A stretch of 64,000 nucleotides of DNA from Stomoxys calcitrans (taxonomy: Eukaryota > Arthropoda > Insecta > Diptera > Muscidae), in contig NC_081555.1 in assembly GCF_963082655.1 (NCBI RefSeq), positions 94,008,914 to 94,072,913 of the forward strand, read 5' to 3'. This document shows, piece after piece, positions 9,536 to 21,164 of the stretch (position 1 is the stretch's first letter; every line of letters begins with the position of its first letter). Below the pieces are notes generated by a model. It was not told where the DNA came from. It searched no databases and saw nothing but the letters and a program-made list of their open reading frames with translations. A program made the position numbers and the translations under genes.

Positions 9536-11210
9536 ATTTAATAATAATATTATGCCCAAATGTTGCTTATGAAATATAATACCAACCACAACCAATCAAC
9601 CAACCAACCAACAACACATAATATTCAATCCCCTAGAATCACAACAACAACAACAATTCCAACTACTTCAAAAATCAAAACAATCAAACACCAATCCGGC
9701 ACGCGATCTTTCTTCTCCTTCTATGAATTTTATTTCTTTTTTAACAATAATTTAATTTTTGTTTTTGTTCTTTTTTCCCTTCTCAAGAGTGACATCTAGA
9801 ATTACCACTTTTTCTCTCACTTTTCAACAAAAGCAGCAACAAAGCAAACTTACACAGGGCATCGAACAGAACAGAATTCTTGATGCTGAAATTTTATGAG
9901 ATGTATTGTGATAGAATGAATATTTGAAGGTAACTTTTTTAAAACAAAAAAAAAAAAAATAATAATTAATATAAGTAAGCCCTTAACCTATGATGAAGAT
10001 TTCCTGAAAATATTCATGAAATATGAATTACTTGTTATATTTAGCAGCAACTTTTGTCATATATCCAAAATCTTAACTACCTCTCCTTCAGCATTGGAAT
10101 TCAAATATGACGCCTTAGCCTATGCTCGTTGTTCGTTGTCCTGTGGTTTAGTGCTCTTAATTTTGTTTTAACAACTTCTCAAGGACCATTTGACCATTAT
10201 TCAAACATTTGCATAACAATTTATATTCTCTTTTAAGGAAATCAGTTTCATTTTTTACAATACGCTTTAATTTTTGTAAAACTCATCAAGAAAGAAAAAT
10301 TACTGTGTAATTTTTATTTAACGAGAAAAAATATATATACATACATCGTTTTTTTTAATCATGTATTTGTTTTCTGCAAATTACATAAGTAACTGAGTTA
10401 TAAAAGTTTATACGACAGCAGAAAACTTCTCTTAAAAAAAAAAGAAAACCCTAAAAATTCCTTTTAGGTTATTTCAAAATCATACTCTCCGATTCAACGG
10501 CATATACAAATATACATACTATATATAATATATATTTTTTTGTTTTAATTTGAACTATAAGATAAAAAGAAAAAAAACATAACTAATATAAATATTGTAA
10601 AGTGAACTTTTTTTTATATAGAAAACAACAACAACAACAACAACAATATTAAAACGAAGAATTATGGCGTTTTTTATTTACTATTTAAAATCATTGATAG
10701 TAATTTAGGTACAGTTTTCTTCAGAGATTTTTCACATTTTCTTATTTAACACCCAAACACATTCGCCATTAAAATTATTTGTTTTTATTTTCACTTCTTT
10801 GTGTTTATAGTATTTTTTTGTTTGTTTAACATTTACAAAGTGTAAAATATTCAGCACCAACAACCACACATAACAAGAACAACACATTTTTGCAAATATC
10901 ATCCCTTTCTCTCATACACATTCATCCACCCACTCTCTATCTCTTTATCTCGCTCCCTATCTTTTTTTGTATGGGACAAAAGAAGGCCGAAATTAAAAAA
11001 AATATTTTAACACAATAAAATCCATCATAAGTACTTTTCTTATTATTATACCGTATATATAATAATGAACAAAAATATAATAAACTCAAAAATTTAGAAA
11101 ATAAAGACATAAGATACATTTTTAGAAATATAAATTACAAAAAATATGATCTTTAATTTCGTTTTTCTAAATAAATTGTGTATTGAGATTTAGAGAAATA
11201 AATTTAAAAT
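9536..11210 (+). other. Dsp1: probable Dsp1 3' UTR
   Basis: AT-rich DNA follows the Dsp1 stop without inserted transposons. It has CAA-rich runs and many A-rich tracts on the + strand. Candidate poly(A) signals AATAAA are at 11170-11175 and 11197-11202. The exact 3' end is inferred. Confidence 0.5.
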
Positions 11211-11689
11211 AGGACTTGTATGTGTCTTCCCACTTTCACTGCATTGTAAAATGATGGCATAAGATTTGGAATTTTTGTGTTAATTTCTCTTTGCTACCAT
11301 ATGATGGGTCGCATAGGCTAGTATGCATTGTGCCATTTCAGGGATGATAATTTTGGTACTTTTTTTGATGGTTTTCAAACATCAAAAGTACCCGCGCGTC
11401 ATTGGTATTTTTTTCGTGATTAGCCATTTTTAATTATTTTCGAGGCCGCAAGAAAGGAAAGAGTTTTCATTTTATAATTGAACGTTACTAAAGTTTTTCC
11501 TGAATATAATTGATGATATAAACCTAAAAATGCCAACAGAGCAAAAACTCCAATGATGAGGGATATTACCTTATATTAATAGATTACCTTATATTAATAT
11601 ATGTATATTACCCAATGAACCTTATACAAAATTAGAGAATTGGTTGGACCTCATGGAAATCGAATGAATGAACCCTTCGTTAGCACACA

Positions 11690-11965
11690 AAGGCAAATTC
11701 TAGTAAATATCAATGAGTGCAGTCCCATTCCAGTTTTAAACTCAATGATAAGGGGCCTCCTTTTTATAGCCGGGTCCGAACGGCGTGCCGCAGTGCTACA
11801 TCTCTCTGGAGAGAAATTTTACATGGCATAGTACCTCACAAATGTTGCCAGCATTAGGAGGGGAAAACCACAGCTGAAAAATTTTTTTTGATGGTCTCGC
11901 CAGGATTTGAACCCTGCCGTTCAGCGTCATATGCGGACATGCTAACCTCTGAGCTACAATTCAAG
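11690..11965 (-). repeat. tRNA-derived SINE A, copy 3 (with tRNA-like head)
   Basis: The best head of the family. On the minus strand an A box TAGCTCAGAGGTTAGC (11941-11956) and a B box GGTTCAAATCC (11903-11913) lie in a tRNA-like sequence. They are followed by GGCGAGACCATC, the CCCCTCCTAATGCTGGCAAC block and the GGCTATAAAAAGGAGGCCCC block. The 3' tail is truncated. It is a SINE head rather than a tRNA gene, because the same body is attached in other copies. Confidence 0.9.
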
Positions 11966-13230
11966 TATATGGCGGTTATATCGAAATGTGAGCTTGTGTA
12001 GAAAATACTTAGATCATGCGTATCGAAATCGGGATCCCTGGGAACGGGGTTGAAAGATTTTTTTTTTATTTAAAAGTAATCTAATGGAAAAATACGCTCT
12101 ATGTAAGAGGTAAAATTTCCTAATTTTCGCTCTAAATGGGAGCTATCTCAAAATATAGTTCGACTTCAGACTCGGAATAACAAGGGCATTTCTTATCAGT
12201 GAACTGAAAACAAAGAACTGAAGGAATTTTCGTGGCCAAAGTACACTTGCATTTTATACGAGCGAAATGGCCTGCGCACAGTACTTTTTTTTTGTATTCA
12301 TCACTGTTATGTCTTTGAACAAATTTTGTTAAGATATTAGAGGAAGTTACGGCCATAAACAGCAAAAAAGTACAACTTTTCTATTGAGCCACTAAGAGCT
12401 ATATTTTGTAGGTTTTCATAAAAGTTCCTTTTTAAATTGGTTTCAATATCACCTCGTTCACCTGTTCCACTTCAATATCAATTTGACACTTTTTTCGAAG
12501 GTCTAATTTGTGAGCCATTTTTCTATTGAGCCATCGAGAGGAGCCATATTGAAAAAAAACCTCCAGCAGAATTTTACAAGCTTTCAATTATCAAACTCAA
12601 AAATTTGCTCGCTCTCACGCTTTCGCGCTCTTCTGCTGGCAAATAAAGTATTCGAATGATATCCAGTCCAAATTTGCATAATTAATAACCGTTTTGCATA
12701 TTTTAGCATGTCTGCCTATGACACAGAACGCCTGTGTGTTCGATCAATTCAGAAGTACTCGTATATGTGTGTTCGCGCACTCAAAAATTTGTGCACACAT
12801 TGTTAATGAAAGTCAGTGTTGCTAGTATTGGGGATTTCTCCCCAAATCGGGGATTTATTTTCGATAATGGGGACGAAATTGTTGACATGGGAATTTGATA
12901 GCTAGCGCAGGTTCACAAAAGAAGCTTAGGTCACTTGCCCAGCTGATAGAATTTTTCAATTCCAGAGTTTTAGACAAATCTCACAAGAACGTCAAATGCT
13001 TTGTTTGGAGTTTAAACTTTTTTTCATAAGTTGTTCCCTTTTGCACATTGTAATCATAAGTCTTTTGATCTTGTGGCTGCTACACATGATAATGCAAATA
13101 AAAACTAGAATATCCATTAGGAAGTGTCCCACATTTTTGGATAGCCTAGTGGGAATTTGCGTTGATTTCGTTGTTGTTGTGAAAGTGATTTAAGCTTTTA
13201 AATTCAACTCGATGCAAAAATTGGCTATGA
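11966..13230. other. non-coding DNA without recognised features
   Basis: Short open frames on both strands have no recognisable family. No repeat seen elsewhere in the window was identified here. Confidence 0.3.
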
Positions 13231-13234
13231 TTTT

Positions 13235-13345
13235 GATAAACATTTACACAGGCGTTCACAAAACTTGATGTGTATATGAAATAGACTTATTTACCAGATT
13301 TCCTTTACAGAACTGTCAAATAATCATATATTAAGGCTTCATTAC
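13235..13345. repeat. palindromic MITE P, copy 2 (partial)
   Basis: Carries GCGTTCACAAAACTTGATGT, CAGATTTCCTTTACAGAACT and TTAAGGCTTCAT in family order. The right end runs into the LINE tail that follows. Confidence 0.65.
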
Positions 13346-13800
13346 TTACTTACTTACTTTAATTGGCTATGACAGAATATTTGTTCCAATAGCCGGACGT
13401 AGAATATCGTTCCATGCGCCTCAATCTTCTGAGATTCTAAAATCTCTGACACCAAGTTTCGTGGTGTCTCCCACCACTTGATCTTTCCATCGAGCTTTTG
13501 GTCTTCCCGTTTTGCCTTCAAAAGACTTCTTTTCCGGAGCTTCTTCATCCATTCTGACAACATGACCTAGCCAAAGCAGCCGTTGTATTTTGAAACGCGT
13601 GACTAGGCTATCGTCGTCATACAGCTCGTGGTTAATACGTCGCCTATATTCTCAATTATCGCAAACTGGTCCATATATTTTACGAAGAATCTTTCTATCA
13701 AATACTCCAAGCACTGCCTCATCTGCTTTCACAAGTACCCATGTTTCAGAACCATATAACAACACGGGTAGTATCAGTGTCTTCATTAAAAAAACATAAA
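13335..13800 (-). mobile_element. LINE family R, 3' end
   Basis: On the minus strand the C-terminal LINE region is visible in pieces: GHVVRM-like sequence near 13570, then WMKKLRKRSLLKAKREDQ and WWETPRNLVSEILES. The element ends GCCAATTAAAGTAAGTAAG, a TAAG-repeat tail. It is broken by frameshifts. Related pieces are at 17.2, 25.1, 28.9-30.2, 37.3-38.4 and 60.6-61.1 kb. It resembles RTE/BovB-like LINEs, but the clade is not certain. Confidence 0.8.
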
Positions 13801-13825
13801 TCGGAAGTATTTACATCAAGTTAAA

Positions 13826-13937
13826 CCCCGTTTACACTGCTAATTAAATCTGGATTTAAGGCTCTCGTCTGATTTTATAAAGGGAAAACAGATCATCGAG
13901 CCATTAAATCCGGATTTAAACAGCAGTGTTAACGGGG
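13826..13937. repeat. 112-bp palindromic MITE (family G)
   Basis: The left end CCCCGTTTACACTGCTAATT and the right end CAGCAGTGTTAACGGGG are near-perfect inverted repeats that continue inward through AAATCTGGATTTAA / TTAAATCCGGATTTAA. A half copy is at about 17463-17526. Confidence 0.85.
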
Positions 13938-14209
13938 TTTTACTTGTTTTTTTTATTGGTATTTAATATCTGTTATCGCATGATATCGATAACTATCCAA
14001 GACAACTTTGCACTGAAATTGTATACAGAAAATCGAACTTGCACTGGATTGGACTAAAATAAGACACTTGTTGTGTTCTAGTTTAATCCAAACCTGTTCT
14101 GTTCTTACTTTCCTGTAAATTTTTACTGGAAAAGTAAGCGAACAGACCTAATATCAGTGTTTTGAGCATTCAGCTACTAAGTATTTGTAAAAAGGTACGC
14201 ACTTCAATA

Positions 14210-14280
14210 AAGAAATGGAAATTTTTATTACAAATTTGCCCGTTGGCAACGCAACTTGAGTTGGGTTGCTACCCCTAAGT
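14210..14280. repeat. MITE F fragment
   Basis: Carries the TTGCCCGTTGGCAACGCAAC block and a decayed GAGTTGGGTTGCTACCC end, as in the copies near 16.6 and 51.2 kb. Confidence 0.55.
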
Positions 14281-14514
14281 CCCTTTTTCTTAGTACAATA
14301 CAGTGCAAAGGATATGTTATCGAATGTTATTGCATGCCATAGATAACTATCTGTCCAATTAAAATGGGAATGAGGATCTCTCCAGTACACCTGACTTGCA
14401 TTGAATGTATAATGCTTAAAAAAAGTACCCTATATCGCTATCCATTTCATACAACTCATGTGACACATCCTTAGTGGCTTCGGTCGTCAGTAAAAAATAA
14501 TGCAAAATGTAAAT

Positions 14515-14650
14515 TGCCCATGAACATTCCATCAAGGAACAGGAGCAAACTTCTCACATCAATGAGTGCTGTCCGAATCAAGTTTAAGCTCAATGATAAG
14601 GGGCCTCCATTTTATAGCAGAGTCCGATCGGTGTGCCACTCGAAATAGTT
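14515..14650 (-). repeat. tRNA-derived SINE A, copy 4 (tail half)
   Basis: Reverse-complement SINE A tail: TTGCCCATGAACATTCCATC, TCAATGAGTGCTGTCCGA and GATAAGGGGCCTCCATTTT. It breaks off after the CGGTGTGCCACT block. Confidence 0.75.
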
Positions 14651-16540
14651 TGGAGATAATTTTGGTAAAGTTCAGTTTTAATGGGGGGAATTTCAGGGAC
14701 AAGGATTCGAAATTTGGATACAAGGGAGGGAAAAATACTGACAACACTGCTGGAAGTCCGTAAGATTCGACATAAATGAATTTTAAAAGGCCCAATTAAA
14801 AAAAATTTTTGTTCTCAACGAATGCCGCCACCTTTTGTGCCCCTTTTCGATATTTTCTACGATACGACAGCAAGCATATCATTCGCTTATAATGCTTATC
14901 AAGTGGTTTCAAATCTTAGTGAGAATATCTGAAACATTTTCCATGTTGCAGTCATACCCTTGCTAATGATGACAACAATTGCGGGGTCTTTAGCTATGCT
15001 AGTTAAATATCTAGCTATGAACTTTGGGCCCGACAGATTTTAGGTTAGAGAGCAACACTATAGCACTGGTAAAAAGTCCTAGCCACGTTAAGAAACTTCT
15101 GACAGTGTCATGTTGTCTGATGAAATCCATTTGTTGTCTGGCAATTTCTTTCAGTAATCTTTAAAAAAAATTCCTTCGTTTCTTGTGATGTTCATTATCA
15201 AGGTGAACTACAATTAAAAGTATAATAATAGAAAAATATTCCGCATCTAAAAAAAGCACTTTGCCTTTTCTAAAAATCAATCATACGGTAATTGGCAATT
15301 AGGTTATAGTAGCGTCTGGAATCAATTCTTTTTTTTTTTTTTTTCATTGTAAAACTAGCAGCGACAAGGCTAAAACTTTGGTGGAAATCGAACCTGCGAT
15401 CAAAGCAATGATAATCAGGGCTTGCTACACCTATCGGAGCGATTATGAACCATTTCAAACGGTTTCAAATCGGTAATATTTAGAGTTTGGGAGAAATCAT
15501 CTGCACAAAATTTTATTCGTTCGTTTCGAAATTATTGGAATAAATGTGCAATTGTACCAAAAGCTGCGGTCCAATCATTATGGTATGTATGTTTTTACCT
15601 GGCAAGAGTGTACATTTAAAGTCTGGCTCTGTATCTCGAACGAACTTTTCGTTTACTTTAAATCAGTTGTTTTTTCTCCATACCAACGATGGGCACACAC
15701 AAGCTTTTAAATTAAAACTAGACCTCGCGTCCTCTTAACTCCGCCACATAGGAAAATAATGTGCAAAGGTGTGTCTGTGTCTGTCCATCACTGCTCTATA
15801 TAGTATAATAAGTTGCTTTTGACATATTAAACGAACGATAACCTTCCAAAGGTGATATTACACGATATGTGTTCTCATATGTTTTTTTAAATGTGGCAAC
15901 TCTGAAAGTCACACATCGTGTGATACGTACAAAAAATTTAATATGAAAAATGGATTTTGGAATAATACTGCAATTTTTTCGTTTAATGCGAGCTTTATTT
16001 CATCGAACATACGTATAGACACATGTCTATAAAAAAAGTACAATACACTGAGAATACATGCCGATTAAAGCGCGCTCTATTCTTATTTGACGTACATAAG
16101 GAAAGTTTTGTGAATACAGAAAGTGACAGCACTTGTCGTGTTTGAGTTTGAGATACAGAACCAGTTTGCTATGAAATGTTTTATAAAAATTTTGTTTTTT
16201 TTTCTTTGATAATTTAAAAATATTTTTGTCCTAATTTTAAAGCTTGAAGTCAACGATGTAGAACTTAATTTAAATATGTCAAATATTTAAATAAGCTGAA
16301 CGTTTTTTTACTTGATTTAAAGGAACTTTTACCCTAAATGATATTTTAATAGATCAAATTAAGACAAAACATCGGTGAAGGCTAGGAAATTTACTTTTGA
16401 GAAAGGCCAGCATAATACCATAGTTAAAAACAAAAGGAGTTTAAAAATAAAAATTCTTTACTCTTCCATTGCAAAAAAATCTTCGATCAGGAAGCTGGTC
16501 TTTCGTCTTTTTGGCTTACTTCACAGGAAAAAAAATCGAA
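14651..16540. other. AT-rich non-coding DNA with a tRNA-like SINE scrap
   Basis: No host gene is seen. On the minus strand at 15383-15394 there is a B-box-like GGTTCGATTTCC followed by CACC, matching the 21.0 kb element, so about 15340-15440 is probably a tRNA-derived SINE remnant. The rest is unremarkable. Confidence 0.35.
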
Positions 16541-16549
16541 AAATGTAGG

Positions 16550-16985
16550 GTTCGATTGTGGATGGTCGCGCAACTAGAGTTGCGTTGCCAGTAGATAAAA
16601 CCATGAAATAAAAATTAGTACAAATTTGGAAATCTTTTTCATGGGTCGATTATGGATTGCAACTCGACTACAGTTGCGTTGCCAGGAGATAATTAGTATA
16701 AAGTTGGAAATTTTGTTCAAATTTGTAAAGTTCAGCTACAAAGAAATTTGAAAAAAAGGTACTTAATTCAATACAGAAATGGAAACTTATGTAACAAATT
16801 TGGGCGTTGGCAACGCAACTGAAGTTGGAGTGCCATTCATAATCGACCCATCAGTTTCATGCAATATCAGTGTTTTTGAGTGAGAGTTTGAGGTTAATAC
16901 AGAAATGGAATATTCTATAAAAAAATTTGGCCGTTGGCAACTCAACTGAAGTTGCGTTGCAATTCATAATCGACCCAAAAATTCG
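16550..16985. repeat. cluster of MITE F copies
   Basis: At least two tandem or nested copies. The ends read GGGTCGATTATGGATTGCAA and, inverted, CATTCATAATCGACCC; just inside lie AGTTGCGTTGCCAGGAG and TTGGCAACGCAACTGAAGTT. The best copy is about 16639-16855. The surrounding repeats at 16550-16640 and 16900-16980 are partial. Confidence 0.8.
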
Positions 16986-17214
16986 GGGAGCCGCCCGGCC
17001 GGCATTCTAACCTAGACTCTCAGGCAACATCTAGAGCCGTTGCCGTTGTCTAGCGTTCTATTAGCACTACTTCCGAAAAATGCACAGAAACAAACAAAAA
17101 ATCTTCGACCAGTAAGCTCGTCTCAAAGGAGAAATGAAACGAAAAAAGTCTAAAAATAAATTTTCAAAAACATCATTTAGAGAGTCATCTCTGTAGCGAA
17201 ATGAAATTCTGGCA

Positions 17215-17345
17215 GCGATCGAAATTTGAACGCACCTTATTCATTCTAACAATGTGACCTAGACAATGCAATCGCTGTATTTTGATACGTTTAACAAGCT
17301 AACGTCGCCATACAGCTCGTGATTTATATGACGTCGCTTTTCTCC
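17215..17345 (-). mobile_element. LINE family R fragment
   Basis: Reverse-complement match to the C-terminal region seen at 13.56-13.65 kb: AATGTGACCTAGACAATGCA and CATACAGCTCGTGATTTAT blocks. Short and dead. Confidence 0.65.
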
Positions 17346-17526
17346 ATCAATTACTCTACCAGCATAGACTAGACAGAGCTTTAACATAATCGACATGTAT
17401 TCCCATTCCTAATGGCTGCCGACAAACACGAATGATTTAACGATTAAAAACAAGTACAAAGTTAAACACCGTTTACACTGCTCATTTAAACCTGTTTTAA
17501 TAGCTCAAATCAATGCGAATTTAAAA

Positions 17527-17785
17527 AGGTGGTCTCACGCGAACAGCCGTTAGCAGCTGGGCAGGTTTGACGGTTTTAAGATGACAGATTTTTGTTTGCA
17601 TTCTCTTTGTTGTTATCTTCTTTCCCGCATATTCTCTGCTCATGTACGCACATGTATACACACACACAAATTTCTTTGCGTGTGATGGCAAAAGTACGAT
17701 CAGCTTGATTGCAGATTTCACCATGATTGATTTGCAGATTTCACCATGATGATTTGCGGTTGTTGTACAAATAAGACCACCTTTA
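17527..17785. repeat. MITE D, copy 1
   Basis: The ends AAGGTGGTCTCACGCG and ATAAGACCACCTTTAATTG are inverted repeats. The interior holds TCTTTGTTGTTATCTTC and CATATTCTCTGCTCATGTAC, shared with copies at 47.3 and 48.05-48.24 kb. It interrupts a half copy of palindromic MITE G. Confidence 0.8.
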
Positions 17786-17789
17786 ATTG

Positions 17790-18231
17790 TTCCGCCATGA
17801 GCTCAAATCATATGGGGCCGAATTACCGCATACGTGATCTAGTGTGGTTTCGTATCGAATGAAATTTCATCTCGTATTTAAGGGTTGTTATGTTACTTGT
17901 ATTTACATTTTTATGTCAAATTTTGTACAAGTGATAATCGAATTAAACAATCGCTTTCCTAAATTTCAATAATTCTCGTTCAATAAAGAGATAAATAATT
18001 CACAATAGAGAGATTTTTTTTGTTTTCTTTTTTTAAAATCAGCTAGAAAGAGCCTTAAATTAGATTTCAATGTATAAACAGGATTTTATCTTACTTTCCT
18101 AATACTGGCCATGGTCTAATTTCAGTCTATTCAGTACAAGCCACACATATGATATTCACTGTACGCGGCCATTAATTTTACACATTTGGAAAACAATCGT
18201 TGAAGTGAATAGAATTTATGTCTTTTATTCA
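17790..18231. other. AT-rich non-coding DNA
   Basis: Nothing recognised. Confidence 0.3.
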
Positions 18232-18432
18232 ATCCCCCTTATTCCGGTTGGCGATGGCGCAGTCGAATGTCGAAATTTTAAACTACATCGCGCCTGTTTG
18301 TCGAAAGAGTATGGAACCTACTTTTATATTTTTTTTTCGAATAAGTTACAGTTAATATCATGAAATGTGAAATTCGCCTTCGACTACGACTGCTGTCTAT
18401 TTTCACCTTCGGCAACGGGAATAAGGGTGTAT
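18232..18432. repeat. MITE E, copy 1
   Basis: The left end CCCTTATTCCGGTTGGCGAT and the right end CGGCAACGGGAATAAGGG are inverted repeats. The interior blocks GTCGAATGTCGAAATTTT and TTCGACTACGACTGCTGTC recur at 25.0, 27.9-28.3 and 30.8-31.05 kb. Confidence 0.85.
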
Positions 18433-18865
18433 AATTTAATGTTAACTCATAAAGAGCGAATTAAAAAAAATTTAAAGAGAGTATCTTACATATGTATAAG
18501 TCTCATATTCATTTTGTGCTAAACGGTTTAACAGAAAATACATTTGTCTCTCACACCAGTTAATTCTCAAACATGGATTATAAGTGCAAAGTCGTACTCT
18601 TTACACACACAAAGGTACTCTAGTCGTACTCTTTACACACACAAAGTTAATCTCTTTGATAGCTTATGATGCGCTAAGTACGCTCTCTTTCTCTCTCTCT
18701 CTTTAATTTACGGGCCTTATATGCTTGCATAAAGAACCAGTAAGCAATAGTAAATTTACAATTTTAGGTATTATTTTGTTTGATATTTCAATATAATTTG
18801 TCTCAACTCAAACTCTTAATCCGCATGTGTTTTGTGAACACATGCTGAAAGCTTTAGATATTTAC

Positions 18866-18975
18866 ACCGTTATTCACGAAACTTGATGTAGATTTCAAAT
18901 AGGTTTATTTGACAAATTTCCTTTATAGAACTGTCAAAAACATATTTTAAGCCTCAATTGAGTTTTGTGAGTGTG
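18866..18975. repeat. palindromic MITE P, copy 3
   Basis: Starts TTATTCACGAAACTTGATGT, has AAATAGGTTTATTTGACAAA and TTTCCTTTATAGAACTGTCA, and ends CAATTGAGTTTTGTGA, the complement of its start. Confidence 0.8.
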
Positions 18976-20800
18976 TGTTAGTGTTTCTATTGTGACATTA
19001 GCAAAAGTTTTCGCCCAATGTTTTTGATATCAGAAATTTTCCCCAAAATATTTGTGTTTTCCATTCAACATAAAGAAGTAAATATTTGTATGTATGAAAA
19101 TAATATAAAAAAAGTTACCAAGTATTGTATATATGATTTAATTGTAAATAATAAATACAAATAAACAAAGCTCTTATAAAGGAATATAAAAATTGATAGA
19201 ACATATAAGGCAGCATTAAATTATAAACTATAATATAGATATATTGTGCAAACGATTTAAATTTGTTTTCTTTTGAAAATTGCAACATCTTTTTGTTTTG
19301 AGTTTAAAAACAAAAACATATTAGTAATTTTTATTAAAAAAATTGTAAAAAAAAATCAAAATATCTCCTATGATGGAGAAAATAAAAACAAATTTTACAA
19401 GTTTTTATTTTTTAAAACCTAAAATTTCTTTTTATTTTCCTATGCCTTTATATTTGTCATTTCAAATTTTCTTTTTTGCATAATAATTCTTTCTTCTTTT
19501 TTAATTCTTTTCGTATAAGAATATTGTTTTTGTAAAAACACAATGCAAACAATTTCAGGCTCGAAAGTATTCCTATTAATGAAATAATTATGACAAAAAA
19601 ATTATATATATATATATAATCATGTTTTTAGCAATAGAAATATAAATCAACTATACAATATACATATGTACACACAGAAATACATTCGCAGTTATATATT
19701 CTATATAGGAGAAAAATAAATCTATATACACATATTTGTATAACTTTATACAAAAACATATATACATATAAATATATTTATATACAGATGTAATTTATAT
19801 ATAAATCATCTTATATAAAGCCGAGAAAATCAGAGAGATTTATGTAATTTTTCTTTTCAATTAGTTTAAAAATTGAAACTACAAAAAAAATGTTTTTTTT
19901 TCTTGACAAGAGGTATTTTCCATGCAGGATTCACTTGCAAAACATAAATTGGATGGGCCTCATGAACATCATTAAGGATGTCAAATCTGCCGATTGAAAA
20001 TGTCATCAAATAGGAGAAATCGGAAACAAAAAATTAATGTAAAAAAAGAGAACAAGTTGACATCCTCAATGCCAAGTACTGCCAAAAATTAAAAAAATTG
20101 TATGTTGGCTGATCGCTTGGATTAACCTTATTCAGTGAATCCTGTTATCCATGTTTATAAAGTTAATTTTTGTTGGCTAAAGTTCGGTAAACTTTTTAAA
20201 TTTGAACACATTTTTCAAGTCTGTTTCGAAACGGCAATTTAGTTCAAATCCTGAAACTTTTTATATAGCAATATTGTTAACCCTCCGACGATTGAGTCAT
20301 CCGCTCACAGAGGCCTTGTACTTTTTGTATGAAATTTTATATTAAAACGCTTTTTTTTAATTTTTAGAGATCAATGACCCCAAGGACCTTTTCACCCGCC
20401 GTAGGGTTAATGCAATTCAAGCGTTTTGCGCTTACTTTAAAAAAGTTTTCTGTTTTTCTATTTGAATTCAAGCGTTTTGCGTTTACTATTAAAAAGGTGT
20501 TTTTTTCTATTTGTAATGGAAACAGAATTCTATGGTCTGCAGTCGGACAATATCCGATTGTATGGTTGATGGAAATAGTTATAAGCTCTTTCTAGTGATG
20601 TTCGAGTTGTGTCCAAAGGAAAACACGATACTTCCATAAGTCAAAAAGAAAGAAACTTATTTTATACTCAATGGTACTTTTCCATGCGGCATTACCGTTG
20701 TGCGACTGGTCAAAATTTTGGACCTTGTTCAAAATACTGAACTCTTTCTAAAGGTTTGCTGATTGTAACCCGTTTTTTGGGAAATTTTCTTATTTATTTG
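18976..20800. other. very AT-rich non-coding DNA
   Basis: Long A/T runs and (TA)n tracts near 19.6-19.8 kb. No gene seen. It may be UTR or intron of an unseen transcript, but nothing in it decides. Confidence 0.3.
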
Positions 20801-20809
20801 TTTTTTTTT

Positions 20810-20945
20810 TAAATTGGTCAAAATTCCTTTTCTATAGGAAATTTTGTCAAAATTTCATTTCTATAGGAAATTTTGTCAAAATTTCATTTCTATAGGAAAT
20901 TTTGTCAACATTTCATTTCTATGTAGGAAATTTTGTCAAAATGTC
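20810..20945 (+). repeat. about 30-bp tandem repeat, four units
   Basis: The unit TTTTGTCAAAATTTCATTTC plus TATAGGAAA repeats at about 30-bp intervals with minor changes; the last two units are more diverged. Confidence 0.85.
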
Positions 20946-20959
20946 GTCTCTATAATAAA

Positions 20960-21060
20960 CCTTTTTAAGTGCTGATGTAGTAGCGTAATCAGATGACCAG
21001 TGACTAGATCGTGGGTTCGATTTCCACCAGAGGCTTGGGTGTGTCGTTGTCTCAACAAAA
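20960..21060 (+). repeat. tRNA-like SINE head
   Basis: B box GGTTCGATTTCC is at 21014-21025, preceded at a tRNA-like distance by GTAGTAGCGTAATCAGATG. The region does not fold into an intact tRNA by eye, so I call a tRNA-derived SINE remnant. It is related to pieces at 15.4 and 57.0 kb. Confidence 0.6.
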
Positions 21061-21164
21061 TGCTCTTTGGAATGATTTCCGATGGCTACTTCTTTACCAA
21101 ATAGGTTCGTTAAAGCTTCGTTTATCAATTATGGCAACTCATCGGAGAGATATTATTCAAGCAT

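Noticed and set aside
9410..9595. Leu/Ile-rich minus-strand open frame
   Set aside because: Antisense of the CAG/CAA repeat and acidic tail of Dsp1.
11890..11960. Possible genuine tRNA gene on the minus strand
   Set aside because: The A and B boxes are good, but the acceptor stem is not convincing and the same sequence continues into the SINE A body as in other copies.
12132..12365. 77-codon Cys-rich minus-strand open frame
   Set aside because: No splice context, no family resemblance and no start context; likely chance in non-coding DNA.
19600..19830. Runs of TATATA as a possible promoter or origin
   Set aside because: Generic AT-rich sequence; no motif or gene start is associated.
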